Of a DNA stretch of 57,101 bases, positions 27,457-36,164 are shown piece after piece. Origin of the DNA: Telluria antibiotica (GTDB taxonomy: Bacteria > Pseudomonadota > Gammaproteobacteria > Burkholderiales > Burkholderiaceae_D); assembly GCF_011682055.1 (NCBI RefSeq), contig NZ_JAAQOM010000029.1, positions 1 to 57,101 on the forward strand. The letters are read 5' to 3'. A model generated the notes under the pieces. It was not told where the DNA came from and searched no databases. It worked only from the letters and a program-made list of their open reading frames with translations. The stretch's first letter is position 1. Each line of letters opens with the position of its first letter. A program made the translations under genes and the position numbers.

Positions 27457-28134
27457 TCACGGGGTGCCGAGCCGGTCGCCTACGCGCATGTCGCGGACGT
27501 CCAGCTCATCGTAATGGGCGACGATGCGCACGACGTTGTCGAATTCGCGGAAGGCCTCGGCGGGCAGGGTCGTGGTGATGACGACGGTCTTCATGCCTGC
27601 GCGTCGCGCCGCTTCCACGCCCATCGGCGCGTCTTCGAACACGATGCAGTCATGCGGTGCCACGCCCAGCTTCTCGGCCGCTTTCAGGAATACGTCCGGA
27701 TGCGGCTTGCCGCGCGCGACGTCGGCCGCGCCGACGACGGCGTCGAAGTGGCGGCGCAGGTCCAGTTCATCGAGCGTGAAGACGATGTTCGCGGGCGGGG
27801 CGGACGTCGCCACCGCGAGCTTCACGCCTTCTTCTCGGGCGCGCGCCACGAAGTCCTCGAAGCCCTGGATCGCGCGCCGGTGCGGGGCGTACATCTCGCG
27901 GTACAGCGCTTCTTTTTCCTGCGCCAGCACGGCGATCTCGTCGTCCGGAATGTCGGCGTCGAGGCGCTCGCGCAGGATCTCGCGGACCTGCGCGCCGGCC
28001 GTCTCGCGGAAGAACGCGTCCGGATCGTACGTCTTGCCGCGGCGGGCGAAGAACGCGAGCCAGGACTCCGTGTGGAACGCCATGTTGTCGACGATGGTGC
28101 CGTCCATGTCGAAGACGAAAGCGGGCATCGTCAT
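27457..28134 (-). CDS. HAD-family sugar-phosphatase/phosphoglucomutase-like
   Basis: 225 residues. Motif I FDMDGTIVDN has nucleophile D9 and D11; motif II is ATSAPP, followed by the Lys in GKPHPD and motif IV VFEDAPMGVEAA. These place it in HAD subfamily I with a helical cap, like beta-phosphoglucomutases and 2-deoxyglucose-6-phosphate phosphatases. The substrate cannot be told. The start codon lies three bases after the prfB stop, so the two are probably translationally coupled. A second in-frame ATG two codons downstream is also possible. Confidence 0.88.
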   Translation of the reverse strand: MTMPAFVFDMDGTIVDNMAFHTESWLAFFARRGKTYDPDAFFRETAGAQVREILRERLDADIPDDEIAVLAQEKEALYREMYAPHRRAIQGFEDFVARAREEGVKLAVATSAPPANIVFTLDELDLRRHFDAVVGAADVARGKPHPDVFLKAAEKLGVAPHDCIVFEDAPMGVEAARRAGMKTVVITTTLPAEAFREFDNVVRIVAHYDELDVRDMRVGDRLGTP

Positions 28135-28137
28135 GCG

Positions 28138-29242
28138 TTACACGCCCTGTTTCAACGACGCGGAGATGAAGTCGTCGAGGTCGCCGTCCAGCACGTTCTT
28201 CGTGTTGCCGGTCTCGAAGCCGGTGCGCAGGTCCTTGATGCGCGACTGGTCGAGCACGTACGAGCGGATCTGGTGGCCCCAGCCCACGTCGGTCTTCGAG
28301 TCTTCCAGCTTCTGCTGCTCGGCCATGCGCTTGCGCAGCTCGAGCTCGAACAGCTTGGCGCGCAGCATGTCGAACGCCTCGGCCTTGTTGCGGTGCTGCG
28401 AGCGGTCGTTCTGGCACTGCACGACGATGCCCGACGGCGCGTGCGTCAGCCGCACCGCGGAGTCGGTCTTGTTGATGTGCTGGCCGCCGGCGCCGGACGC
28501 GCGGTACGTGTCGATGCGCACGTCGGCCGGGTTGATCTCGATTTCGATCGACTCGTCCACTTCCGGGTACACGAAGATCGACGAGAACGACGTGTGGCGG
28601 CCGTTGGCGGAGTCGAACGGCGACTTGCGCACGAGGCGGTGCACGCCCGTTTCCGTGCGCAGGTGGCCGTACGCGTATTCGCCCTCGACCTTGATCGTGG
28701 CCGTCTTGATGCCGGCGACCTCGCCCTCGGACAGTTCCATCACCTCGGCCTTGAAGCCCTTGCGCTCGCAATAGCGCAGGTACTGGCGCATCAGCATCGA
28801 CGCCCAGTCCTGGGCTTCGGTGCCGCCGGCGCCGGCCTGGATGTCGATGAAGCAGCTGGCGTGGTCCATCGGGTTGCTGAACATGCGACGGAATTCCATC
28901 GCCTCGATGACCTTCTTGATCTCCTCGGCGTCGCCTTCCACCGCTTCGATGGTGGCGTCATCGCCTTCTTCGCGGGCCATCTCGAACAGGTCGGACGCGT
29001 CCGTCAAATCGGCGCGCGCCTTTTCCAGCGTGAGGACGACGCCTTCCAGCGCCTTCTTCTCGCGGCCCATGTCCTGGGCGCGCTTCTGGTCGTTCCAGAT
29101 GGCCGGGTCTTCCAGTTCCTGGTTGACCTGCTCTAACTTCTCCGCTTTGCGGTCGAAGTCAAAGATACCTCCGAAGTTCGGCTTCACGGCTGGTCAGGTC
29201 GTTCAGCAGGGAGGAAAGGGCATTGATGCGTTCAGCTTCCAT
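28138..29242 (-). CDS. prfB: Peptide chain release factor 2 (programmed +1 frameshift)
   Basis: 367 residues after recoding. It recognises UGA and UAA stops and releases the finished peptide. The zero frame starts at 29242 with MEAERINALSSLLNDLTSRE and ends at codon 28, an in-frame UGA (29161-29159). The message CGG AGG TAT CUU UGA C has the classic slippery CUU, with an internal Shine-Dalgarno GGAGG upstream, so ribosomes short of RF2 shift +1 and continue with DFDRKAEKL. The stop-codon motif SPF (RKSPFDSANG) and the catalytic GGQ (GAGGQHINKT) are present. First gene of the prfB-HAD-lysS cluster. Confidence 0.96.
29158..29173 (-). promoter_or_regulatory. prfB autoregulatory frameshift site
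   Basis: CGGAGGTATCTTTGAC on the minus strand: Shine-Dalgarno-like GGAGG, three bases, slippery CTT and stop TGA followed by C, a poor termination context. Low RF2 favours the +1 shift, giving autogenous control. Confidence 0.93.
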
Positions 29243-29394
29243 GGTCTGTGGCAATTTTGTGTGGTTGAATCGAACCCTCGATTATACCCTAGTGCGGGGC
29301 GTGTTCGCGAGCGCCTTGCCGTGCGCCGCCGCAGTGGCTTATGATGGGCCGCGCTTCGTCGCCATTGACTGCCCGTCCACGATCCGTCCAGCCC

Positions 29395-31407
29395 ATGATG
29401 CCCCGCCTTTCCCAGCTGTTCCGCGCGGCCCCGCTCGCCGCGGCCGTGTCCATCGCGTGCGCCGCGCCCGTGCCCGCGGGCACGCACGCGACGCTCGCCA
29501 TCCTGGAGACGACGGACCTCCATGCGAACGCTGTCGGCTACGATTACTACAAGCTGGCGGCCGACCCGTCGCTGGGCTTCGACCGGACGGCGACCTTGAT
29601 CGAAGAGGCGCGCCGCGAGTTCCCGAACACCGTGCTGCTCGACGATGGCGACACGATCCAGGGCAATGCGCTGGGCGACTACCAGGCCGTCGTCGCGCCC
29701 CTGAAATGCGGCGAACTGCCGGGCATCTACAAGGCCATGAAACGGCTGGGCTACGACGGCGGCACCGTCGGCAACCACGATTTCAACTACGGCCTCGCCT
29801 ACCTCGCGCAGGTGACGGGCAGCCGCTTCGACGTGCCCGGCAGCCTGCGCCCGGCGAAGGCGTGCGCGGGCCCCGGCTTCCCGCTCGTGCTGGCCAACGT
29901 CTACAGCGTCAGGACGCACGCCCCGCTGTTCGCGCCGTACCGCATCATCGAGAAGCGCGTGCGCGCGGAGGACGCGGCCGGCCGGCCCGTGGTGGCGACC
30001 GTGAAAATCGGCATCATCGGTTTTACGACGCCGACGATCATGGCGTGGGACAAGCGGGCGCTGGAAGGCCGCGTCTACACGGCGGGCCTCGTCGAGACGG
30101 CCCGGCGCTACGTCCCGGAGATGCGCCGGAAAGGGGCGGACGTCGTCGTCGCGCTGTCGCACGGGGGCCTCGACGCGAGCCCGTATGCGCCGACGATGGA
30201 AAACGGGAACTACTGGCTGGCGCAGGTGCCCGGCATCGATGCGCTGCTGCTGGGCCATGCGCACCAGTTGTTCCCGAACCCCGCCAGTACGGTCGCGCAA
30301 TTCGACCTCCCGCACGTCGATAAAGTCCGCGGCACCGTGTTCGGCGTGCCGACCGTCATGGCGAACTTGTGGGGCAAGAACTTGGGGGTGATCCGCTTCG
30401 AGCTGCGCCACGACGGCAAGGGGTGGCGCATCGAGCGCGACCGCACCGTCGTCGAGACGCGCGCCACGCAGCAGCCCGGCAAATCGTATGTCGCGCCCGA
30501 TGCGGCCGTGCCCGACCTCGTGCGCCATGAGCACGAGGCGACGATCCGTTACGTGCAGACACCGGTCGGCAGCACGGCCTTCCGCATGGCGACGTATTTC
30601 GCCGACGTGGGCGACCCGTCGGCGATCCAGGTCGTCAACGAGGCGCAGGCCGATTACGTCCGTCAGTACGTGAAGGCGAACCTGCCGCGGTATGCCGACG
30701 TGCCCGTGCTGTCCGTGTCGGCGGCATTCAAGGCGGGCGCCGCGGGCCCGGCCGACTACACGGACGTGCCGCCGGGCAGCCTGGCGCTGAACAACGCGGC
30801 CGACCTGTACCTGTACCCGAACGCGCTGTACGCCGTGAAGGTCGACGGCGCTGGGTTGGCGGCCTGGCTGGAAAAGGCGGCGGGCCGCTTCAACACGATC
30901 GAACCGGCGCAGGCCGCGCCGCAGGAACTCGTCAACACGGGCTTCCCCAGCTATAACTTCGACACCGTGACGGACCCGGACCTGCGCTACGAGATCGACG
31001 TGACGCAGTCGCCGGGCAAGCGCATCCGCCATCTGACGTGGCAGGGCAAGCCTGTCGCCGCGGACCAGGAATTCCTCGTCGCGACGAACAATTATCGGGC
31101 GAGCGGTGGCGGTAACTTCCCCGGCCTGGACGGCAGCCGCACGGTGATCGCCGCGCCGGACACGAACCGCGACGTGCTGGTCGCCTGGATCCGCGCGCAC
31201 CCGCGGCTGACCCGGGCAGGCAATGGTGCCGCACGCAGCTGGCGTTTCGCACCCGTGCATACGACGGGTCCGGTCGTGTTCCACGCGCCGCCGGGCCTGC
31301 AGGCGCTCGCGCGCGAGGCGGGTCTCGTCAACGTCACGCAGGTGCGCGCGGACGACGGCCTGGGAAACGGATTGGCGTTGTACGCCGTCGACCTGTCGGG
31401 CGACTAG
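29395..31407 (+). CDS. cpdB: 2',3'-cyclic-nucleotide 2'-phosphodiesterase/3'-nucleotidase
   Basis: 670 residues from the ATG at 29395; an upstream ATG at 29341 would bury the signal peptide. The signal ends near CAAPVPA. The metallophosphatase domain has TTDLHANAVGYDYY, DDGDTIQGN and VGNHDFNYG, which coordinate two metal ions. The C-terminal 5'-nucleotidase domain (about 350-640) supplies base binding. It degrades 2',3'-cyclic nucleotides and 3'-nucleotides in the periplasm for nucleotide scavenging. E. coli CpdB has 647 residues. It ends seven bases from the convergent HTH-GAF gene. Confidence 0.88.
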   Translation: MMPRLSQLFRAAPLAAAVSIACAAPVPAGTHATLAILETTDLHANAVGYDYYKLAADPSLGFDRTATLIEEARREFPNTVLLDDGDTIQGNALGDYQAVVAPLKCGELPGIYKAMKRLGYDGGTVGNHDFNYGLAYLAQVTGSRFDVPGSLRPAKACAGPGFPLVLANVYSVRTHAPLFAPYRIIEKRVRAEDAAGRPVVATVKIGIIGFTTPTIMAWDKRALEGRVYTAGLVETARRYVPEMRRKGADVVVALSHGGLDASPYAPTMENGNYWLAQVPGIDALLLGHAHQLFPNPASTVAQFDLPHVDKVRGTVFGVPTVMANLWGKNLGVIRFELRHDGKGWRIERDRTVVETRATQQPGKSYVAPDAAVPDLVRHEHEATIRYVQTPVGSTAFRMATYFADVGDPSAIQVVNEAQADYVRQYVKANLPRYADVPVLSVSAAFKAGAAGPADYTDVPPGSLALNNAADLYLYPNALYAVKVDGAGLAAWLEKAAGRFNTIEPAQAAPQELVNTGFPSYNFDTVTDPDLRYEIDVTQSPGKRIRHLTWQGKPVAADQEFLVATNNYRASGGGNFPGLDGSRTVIAAPDTNRDVLVAWIRAHPRLTRAGNGAARSWRFAPVHTTGPVVFHAPPGLQALAREAGLVNVTQVRADDGLGNGLALYAVDLSGD

Positions 31408-31413
31408 GGCAGG

Positions 31414-32157
31414 TCAGCCGCGCTGGTTGCGGCCCGTGGCCTGGATTTCGCCGGCTGCGATCTCCGCCAGGTCGACGAGGCTTTGCACTTCGGCCGCGCG
31501 CAGGCGGCGCGGTTCGCGGTCGATCACGCACAAGGTGCCGAGCGGCTGGCCGGACTTGTCGCGCAGGGGCACGCCGGCATAGAAACGGATGCGGGGCTCC
31601 TGCAGGACGAGCGGATTGTTGCGGAAGCGGTCGTCCGCCAGGGCATCTTCGACGACGAACAGCTCGTTCTTGAGGATTGCGTGCGAGCAGAACGCCCAGT
31701 CGCGGGTCGTCTCCTGCGCGGCCAGTCCGACGCGCGCCTTGAACCATTGGCGGGTCGACGTCAGCAGGGAGATCAGGGCGATCGGCGAGCCCGTCACGAT
31801 CGAGGCGAGGCGCACGAGGCGGTCGAAGCGCGGTTCGGGGTCGCTGTCGACGAGACCCGTCGACGCGAGTGCGGCCAGGCGCGAACGCTCGTTGGCGCCG
31901 AGCGGATAGCCCGGCTGCAGCGCCGGCTGGTATTCCTTGTCCGTGCCGGGATTCGGGGTCGAGCGCGCGCCGTCGTCGCCATGCATCAGGCTCTGTACGA
32001 GGCTCATGCGCGTGCGGCGGTGGCCGCCCGGGGTCTTCCACGACTCGATCGCACCGCTTTCCATCCAGATCTGGACGGTGCTCGTCGCCACGCCGAGCAG
32101 CCGCGCGACTTCGCTCGTCGTCAGAATCGGATCGTCTTCCTGTACGTTACTTTGCAT
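31414..32157 (-). CDS. HTH-GAF regulatory protein
   Basis: 247 residues from the ATG at 32157, preceded by GAGGA; a longer frame begins at 32169. The N-terminus (about 8-55) is a MerR/excisionase-type helix-turn-helix, TSEVARLLGVATSTVQIWMESGAI followed by TPGGHRRTR. After a linker comes a GAF domain (about 95-240) with FCSHAILKNELFVVEDA, FYAGVPLRD and LGTLCVIDREPR. This GAF type occurs in phytochrome-like and GGDEF sensors; the conserved Cys in FCSHAI could sense redox or a ligand. The combination suggests a one-component transcription factor. Target unknown. Confidence 0.8.
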   Translation of the reverse strand: MQSNVQEDDPILTTSEVARLLGVATSTVQIWMESGAIESWKTPGGHRRTRMSLVQSLMHGDDGARSTPNPGTDKEYQPALQPGYPLGANERSRLAALASTGLVDSDPEPRFDRLVRLASIVTGSPIALISLLTSTRQWFKARVGLAAQETTRDWAFCSHAILKNELFVVEDALADDRFRNNPLVLQEPRIRFYAGVPLRDKSGQPLGTLCVIDREPRRLRAAEVQSLVDLAEIAAGEIQATGRNQRG

Positions 32158-32304
32158 ATACATCCTCATTACCGTCAGTATAGCGGATTCGGACGGTACA
32201 CATTTCCTAAAATCTAGTTGTCCCGGAGAACGTAATCCCCAAACAACATTCTTACACGATTTTACATTTCACGTACGTCCGGATGAACGAGGCGGGACCG
32301 CCGC

Positions 32305-32625
32305 TCAGTGGACGGCGCGCTTTTCCGGCTGCACGAGCACGAATGGGCTGACGACGGACGCCCACAGCAATGTGTCGGCGGCCTGCCACGTCTGCGCCTG
32401 CGCGTCCGACACTTTTGCAATCTTGCCTTCGTTCATCCAGCGCGTGATGGTGTCCTTGTCGTCGTGGGCCACGCGCAGGGCGACTTCGACGAGGTCCAGT
32501 GCTTCGCTCACATAGACGACGGCGCCATGGGCGAAATGGCGCTCGAGTTCGGACCAGTGCACGCGGGCGGTCTCGCTATTGATCTTGTCGTGCAGCTCTT
32601 TGTCTTTCAGCGGATCGGTTTTCAT
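32305..32625 (-). CDS. DUF2288-family protein
   Basis: 106 residues, matching the small DUF2288 family: the segments VHWSELERHFAHGAVVYVSE, LDLVEVALRVAHDD and WMNEGKIAKVSD are conserved there, as is the C-terminal SPFVLVQ. No function is known for the family. It starts 10 bases after the RES toxin stop codon on the same strand, so it is probably transcribed with the toxin-antitoxin pair. Cytoplasmic, no signal peptide. Confidence 0.75.
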   Translation of the reverse strand: MKTDPLKDKELHDKINSETARVHWSELERHFAHGAVVYVSEALDLVEVALRVAHDDKDTITRWMNEGKIAKVSDAQAQTWQAADTLLWASVVSPFVLVQPEKRAVH

Positions 32626-32635
32626 GTTCTTTACA

Positions 32636-33322
32636 TCAATCGAGGGATTCGACCGCGGGAAGCGGCGAACCCGCCCATGTTAACCGATATGCATGGCCCT
32701 TGCGGACATTGCCCACGAGTGCGGGCCGGAAGCACGCGAGATTCGTGCCGTCGGGCCGGCGCACGCTGGGGTAGATGACGCCCATCGAGCCGGCGTCCAG
32801 CAACTCCGCCGCGAGCGCCTGCGACGCGACGTAGCTGCCCGGGTCGAGGCAGGCCTGCCAGGCGTCGGCGCCGCGCAGGTCGTGGAAGGTGGCGCTGAAG
32901 TCGGCCAGCAGCGCCTGGTACGTGATGCTGTCGTCGAAGCGGTCGATTTCATGATATTCGACGGCCTTGTGGAATGCCACCTCGGCCAGCGCCGTGTCGG
33001 CATCGAACGCGCAATACCATGCGCCGCGATCGCCGTCGTTGAAGCGGCTGCCTTCCGGGCGCGCATAGGTGTAGGCCGCATTGATGATGCGGAAGTTCGG
33101 CACGCCAAACACGAGCTCGTCCACGCCGATGCCCGGCAGCAGGCCGGATTCCCCGCGCAGGCGGTCATTGGTGGCGTTGTCGAGGTCGAACAGGTCGCGC
33201 AGCATGGTGTCGCCGTCGGCGAGCGGCGCCAGCACGGAATCTTCGAGGTCGGCGAAGCGCGACGGGATCAGGCGGCACGTGTCGAATTGCCGCAGCGCCG
33301 TCAGGCGGGGGATGAGTTTCAC
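32636..33322 (-). CDS. RES-domain toxin (NAD+-degrading type)
   Basis: 228 residues with a GTG start whose G directly follows the antitoxin TGA. RES toxins deplete NAD+ by phosphorolysis and so stop growth. Family landmarks are the Arg-containing stretch YTYARPEGSRFNDGDRGAWY, the acidic AEVAFHK and the Ser-containing SYVASQALA, followed by GVIYPSVR. It is the toxin half of an Xre-RES system, following the antitoxin and preceding DUF2288. It is slightly longer than most RES toxins owing to an N-terminal extension of about 60 residues. Confidence 0.85.
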   Translation of the reverse strand: MKLIPRLTALRQFDTCRLIPSRFADLEDSVLAPLADGDTMLRDLFDLDNATNDRLRGESGLLPGIGVDELVFGVPNFRIINAAYTYARPEGSRFNDGDRGAWYCAFDADTALAEVAFHKAVEYHEIDRFDDSITYQALLADFSATFHDLRGADAWQACLDPGSYVASQALAAELLDAGSMGVIYPSVRRPDGTNLACFRPALVGNVRKGHAYRLTWAGSPLPAVESLD

Positions 33323-33760
33323 TCACAGCCCTCCACGGCGGGCATCGAGCAGGCGGCGCACGGTCTGCATCGCCAGCAGGCCGCCGCCCAGCATGTACGC
33401 GATGGGCGTGCGGCCGTTGAAGATCGGATTCGTGTTCGGTAGGTGGACCCATTCGTCGGCGAGCTTGTCGCCGTAGAGGATGTGCAGCGCCTTGTAGATG
33501 CCGAGCAGATAGGAGATGCGGGTGATGCGGTCGACTTCCAGCACCCGAGCCGGATTTTTCTTCCATTCGTAGAACGAGGAGGACGACAGGCCGCCCAGCA
33601 GCTCGCGCGCATCCTCGTCGCGCACCTGCCAAGCGCCCGCGAGGCGGAAAAACCCCTTCAAGGCGGATTCCGACAGCCGTTCGCGCTCGGCGCGGGCGGA
33701 CAAGTCGATGAGGGTCGCCGGCTCGAAGCGGCTCTTGGGGTAGGCATAGGCGAAGTTCAT
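33323..33760 (-). CDS. Xre/MbcA/ParS-type antitoxin
   Basis: 145 residues. Neutralises the RES toxin by direct binding and represses the operon. The N-terminal half (about 15-80) is Xre-like helical: SESALKGFFRLAGAWQVRDE, then LLGGLSSSSFYEWKKNP. The C-terminal toxin-binding ParS/MbcA part has YLLGIYKALHILYG and NTNPIFNGRTPIAYMLGG, the diagnostic NP-FxG-P motif. It is immediately followed by the toxin. Two near-identical dyads sit in its promoter. Confidence 0.88.
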   Translation of the reverse strand: MNFAYAYPKSRFEPATLIDLSARAERERLSESALKGFFRLAGAWQVRDEDARELLGGLSSSSFYEWKKNPARVLEVDRITRISYLLGIYKALHILYGDKLADEWVHLPNTNPIFNGRTPIAYMLGGGLLAMQTVRRLLDARRGGL

Positions 33761-33768
33761 GACGTGTT

Positions 33769-33813
33769 CTCCGATTTCGGATTATATATACTCCGCTTCC
33801 GGATGTATTGCAA
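33769..33813 (-). promoter_or_regulatory. Promoter with twin operator of the Xre-RES operon
   Basis: On the minus strand TTGCAA (33808-33813) and TATATA 17 bases later could be the -35 and -10; TATAAT overlaps the latter. Two dyads, TCCGATTTCGGA (33770-33781) and TCCGCTTCCGGA (33792-33803), are 22 bases apart centre to centre. One lies between -35 and -10, the other just downstream of -10. Their 14-base contexts match at 12 positions, as expected for antitoxin binding. Confidence 0.7.
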
Positions 33814-33897
33814 GTGTCTTGTATAAACGGTATTGCCGTGCCAGAATTCAACGCTTGTCAAACCATCATCCTTGCAAACGACGAGAAAGGGGGCGCC

Positions 33898-34362
33898 ATG
33901 CGTCTGCTGTCGATTGGGGTCATGTGCATCAGCATGCTGATGCTGGCGATGGCGAGCGCCGCGCGGCCGTCGAACGACGAGTTGAAGAAGCAGGTCGCCG
34001 CCACGGAACGGGCATTCGCCGCCACGATGAAGGCGCGCGACCACGCCGCGTTCACGTCCTTCCTGGCCGACGAGGCCATCTTCCTGTCCGGAGCGACACC
34101 GCTGCGCGGGCGCGAGAGCGTCGCCAACGCGTGGCGCAAGTACTACGAGGCCGACCATGCGCCGTTCTCGTGGGAGCCCGAGCAAGTCGAGGTGGTCGAT
34201 TCCGGTACGCTGGCCTATAGCGGCGGACCCGTCTACGACGCGAGCGGGAAGGTGGTCGGCCGTTACAACTCGATCTGGCGGCTGGAGGCGCCGGGGCGCT
34301 GGAAGATCGTGTTCGATCGCGGCGAGGCGCCGCCGTGTGATTGCAAGCCTGATTCGCGGTGA
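33898..34362 (+). CDS. Exported SnoaL/NTF2-like protein
   Basis: 154 residues from the ATG at 33898 after GAAAGGGGG; an upstream ATG has no site. An N-terminal signal peptide (about 21 residues, ending ASAA) predicts export. The rest is a DUF4440/SnoaL-type cone fold: AATERAFAATMKARDHAAF, FLADEAIFLSGA, LRGRESVANAW and YNSIWRLEAPGRWKIVFDRG. Such proteins bind or transform small hydrophobic ligands; activity here is unknown. A C-terminal CDC pair is unusual. Convergent with recJ, separated by a repeat pair. Confidence 0.8.
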   Translation: MRLLSIGVMCISMLMLAMASAARPSNDELKKQVAATERAFAATMKARDHAAFTSFLADEAIFLSGATPLRGRESVANAWRKYYEADHAPFSWEPEQVEVVDSGTLAYSGGPVYDASGKVVGRYNSIWRLEAPGRWKIVFDRGEAPPCDCKPDSR

Positions 34363-34367
34363 CGCAT

Positions 34368-34454
34368 GGTGGGCGGGGGCCGCCCACCCTACCGCCGGTA
34401 GCCCTTTGCCGGGTTGGCGTTGCGTAGCCGTAGGGTGGGCACCCCGTGCCCACC
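34368..34454. repeat. REP-like palindrome pair, site D
   Basis: Forward unit 34368-34393 (GGTGGGCGG-GGG-CCGCCCACC then CTACC) and reverse unit 34429-34454 (CGTAGGGTGGGCACCCCGTGCCCACC), separated by about 35 bases. It lies between the convergent SnoaL-like gene and recJ. Confidence 0.85.
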
Positions 34455-34466
34455 ATAACGTGCCGG

Positions 34467-36164
34467 TTACGCCGGCTCGGCGTGCTCGACGAGCAACTGA
34501 ACCTTCGTGACGCCGTTGTATTCATTGGCATCGAGCCGGAACGCGACGCGCGCCCGGTCGCCCAGCGCATCCGTGTGCCCGAACCAGATGGCGTCGTAGC
34601 GGCGCCCGTTGCGCTCCAACAGGAGCTTCAGGTGCCGGTCCTTCAGGATGCGCTGGCTGACGACGCGGAACTCGTCGCAGAACACGGGCGGCGCGAAGCC
34701 CTGGCCCCACACCTGGCCGTCCAGCAGCTCGATGAATTGCGTGCTGTAGAAATCGTCTTCCAGCGGCCCGTCCGTCTCGACGACACGTTCCAGCTGCGCT
34801 TCGGTCAGCCAGCTGCGGCCGACGGCCTCGAACGCCTCGGCGAACGTCGCGAAATGGTCGCCGCGGAGCGTCAGGCCGGCCGCCATCGCGTGGCCACCGA
34901 ACTTGTCGATCAGGCCCGGCACCTTCTTCGACACGAGGTCGAGCGCATCGCGCAGGTGGAAGCCCGGGATCGAGCGCCCGGAGCCCTTGATCCAGCCGTC
35001 GCCCGCGGGCGCGAACGTGATCGTCGGGCGGTAGAATTTTTCCTTCAGGCGCGACGCCACGATGCCGATGACGCCCTGGTGCCAGCCGTCGTCGAACACG
35101 GCGATCGTGCTCGCGTCGGCCGGCTTGAAGTCGTCCAGGTGCAGCAGGGCCGTGTCCTGCATGTCGGCCTCGATCTCGCGCCGCTTCAGGTTGATGTCGT
35201 TGAGCTGCTGCGCGATGGCCCACGCGCGGCCTTCGTCGTCCGTGATCAGGCACTCGATCCCGAGCGACATGTCTTCCAGGCGGCCCGCCGCGTTCAGCCT
35301 GGGGCCGAGGGCGAAGCCGAGGTCGAACGGCGACGCGCAGCGCGCCTCGCGGCCCGCCACGCGGAACAGCGCGGCGACGCCGGCGTGCATGCGGCCCGCG
35401 CGCATCCGCTTCAGGCCTTGCGCGACGAGGATGCGGTTGTTCGTGTCGAGCTTGACCACGTCGGCGACCGTGCCCAGCGCGACAAGGTCGAGCAGGTTGT
35501 CGAGCTTGGGCTGCGTCTGTGCGTCGAACACGCCACGGCGGCGCAGTTCCGCGCGCAGCGCCAGCAGCACGTAGAACACGACGCCGACGCCGGCCAGGTG
35601 CTTGCTGGGGAAGCCGCATTCGGGCTGGTTCGGGTTCACGATCACGCGCGCATCCGGCAGGGCGTCGCCCGGCAGGTGGTGGTCCGTGACGACGACGTCG
35701 ATGCCGCGCGCCTTCGCCGCCGCCACGCCGTCGATGCTGGCGATGCCGTTGTCGACGGTGATGATGATGTCGGGCGCCTTCTCGCGCGCCGTCAGCTCGA
35801 CGATTTCCGGCGTCAGGCCGTAGCCGTACTCGAAGCGGTTCGGCACGATGTAGTCGACGTGCGCGCCCATCGCCCACAGACCGCGCAGCGCGGTCGCGCA
35901 GGCGGTGGCGCCGTCGCAGTCATAGTCGGCGACGATGGTCATCTTCTTGCGGGCTGCGATGGCGTCGGCGAGGTAGGTCGCGGCCGCGTCGATCTGGCGC
36001 AGGGCGCCGGGCGGCACGAGCGCCTGCAGCTCGACCGCCAGCTCGCGCGGGTCGGTCAGGCCGCGCGCGGCGTAGACACGGGCGAGTACGGGGTGGATCC
36101 CGCCCTGGCGCAGCATTTCGGATAGTCTTGCGGGGCAGGGGCGGATGGTGATGCGGGTCTTCAC
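34467..36164 (-). CDS. recJ: Single-stranded-DNA-specific exonuclease RecJ
   Basis: 565 residues, usual length. A 5'-to-3' exonuclease acting in recombination and mismatch repair. The DHH phosphoesterase motifs are visible: VADYDCDGATACATAL (motif I, metal binding), ITVDNGIAS, VTDHHLPG (the DHH box) and LGPRLNAAGRL. The DHHA1 domain follows, with the conserved GGHAMAAGLTLR. The start codon overlaps the stop of the RpfE-like gene by four bases (ATGA), so the two form an operon. Confidence 0.97.
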   Translation of the reverse strand: MKTRITIRPCPARLSEMLRQGGIHPVLARVYAARGLTDPRELAVELQALVPPGALRQIDAAATYLADAIAARKKMTIVADYDCDGATACATALRGLWAMGAHVDYIVPNRFEYGYGLTPEIVELTAREKAPDIIITVDNGIASIDGVAAAKARGIDVVVTDHHLPGDALPDARVIVNPNQPECGFPSKHLAGVGVVFYVLLALRAELRRRGVFDAQTQPKLDNLLDLVALGTVADVVKLDTNNRILVAQGLKRMRAGRMHAGVAALFRVAGREARCASPFDLGFALGPRLNAAGRLEDMSLGIECLITDDEGRAWAIAQQLNDINLKRREIEADMQDTALLHLDDFKPADASTIAVFDDGWHQGVIGIVASRLKEKFYRPTITFAPAGDGWIKGSGRSIPGFHLRDALDLVSKKVPGLIDKFGGHAMAAGLTLRGDHFATFAEAFEAVGRSWLTEAQLERVVETDGPLEDDFYSTQFIELLDGQVWGQGFAPPVFCDEFRVVSQRILKDRHLKLLLERNGRRYDAIWFGHTDALGDRARVAFRLDANEYNGVTKVQLLVEHAEPA

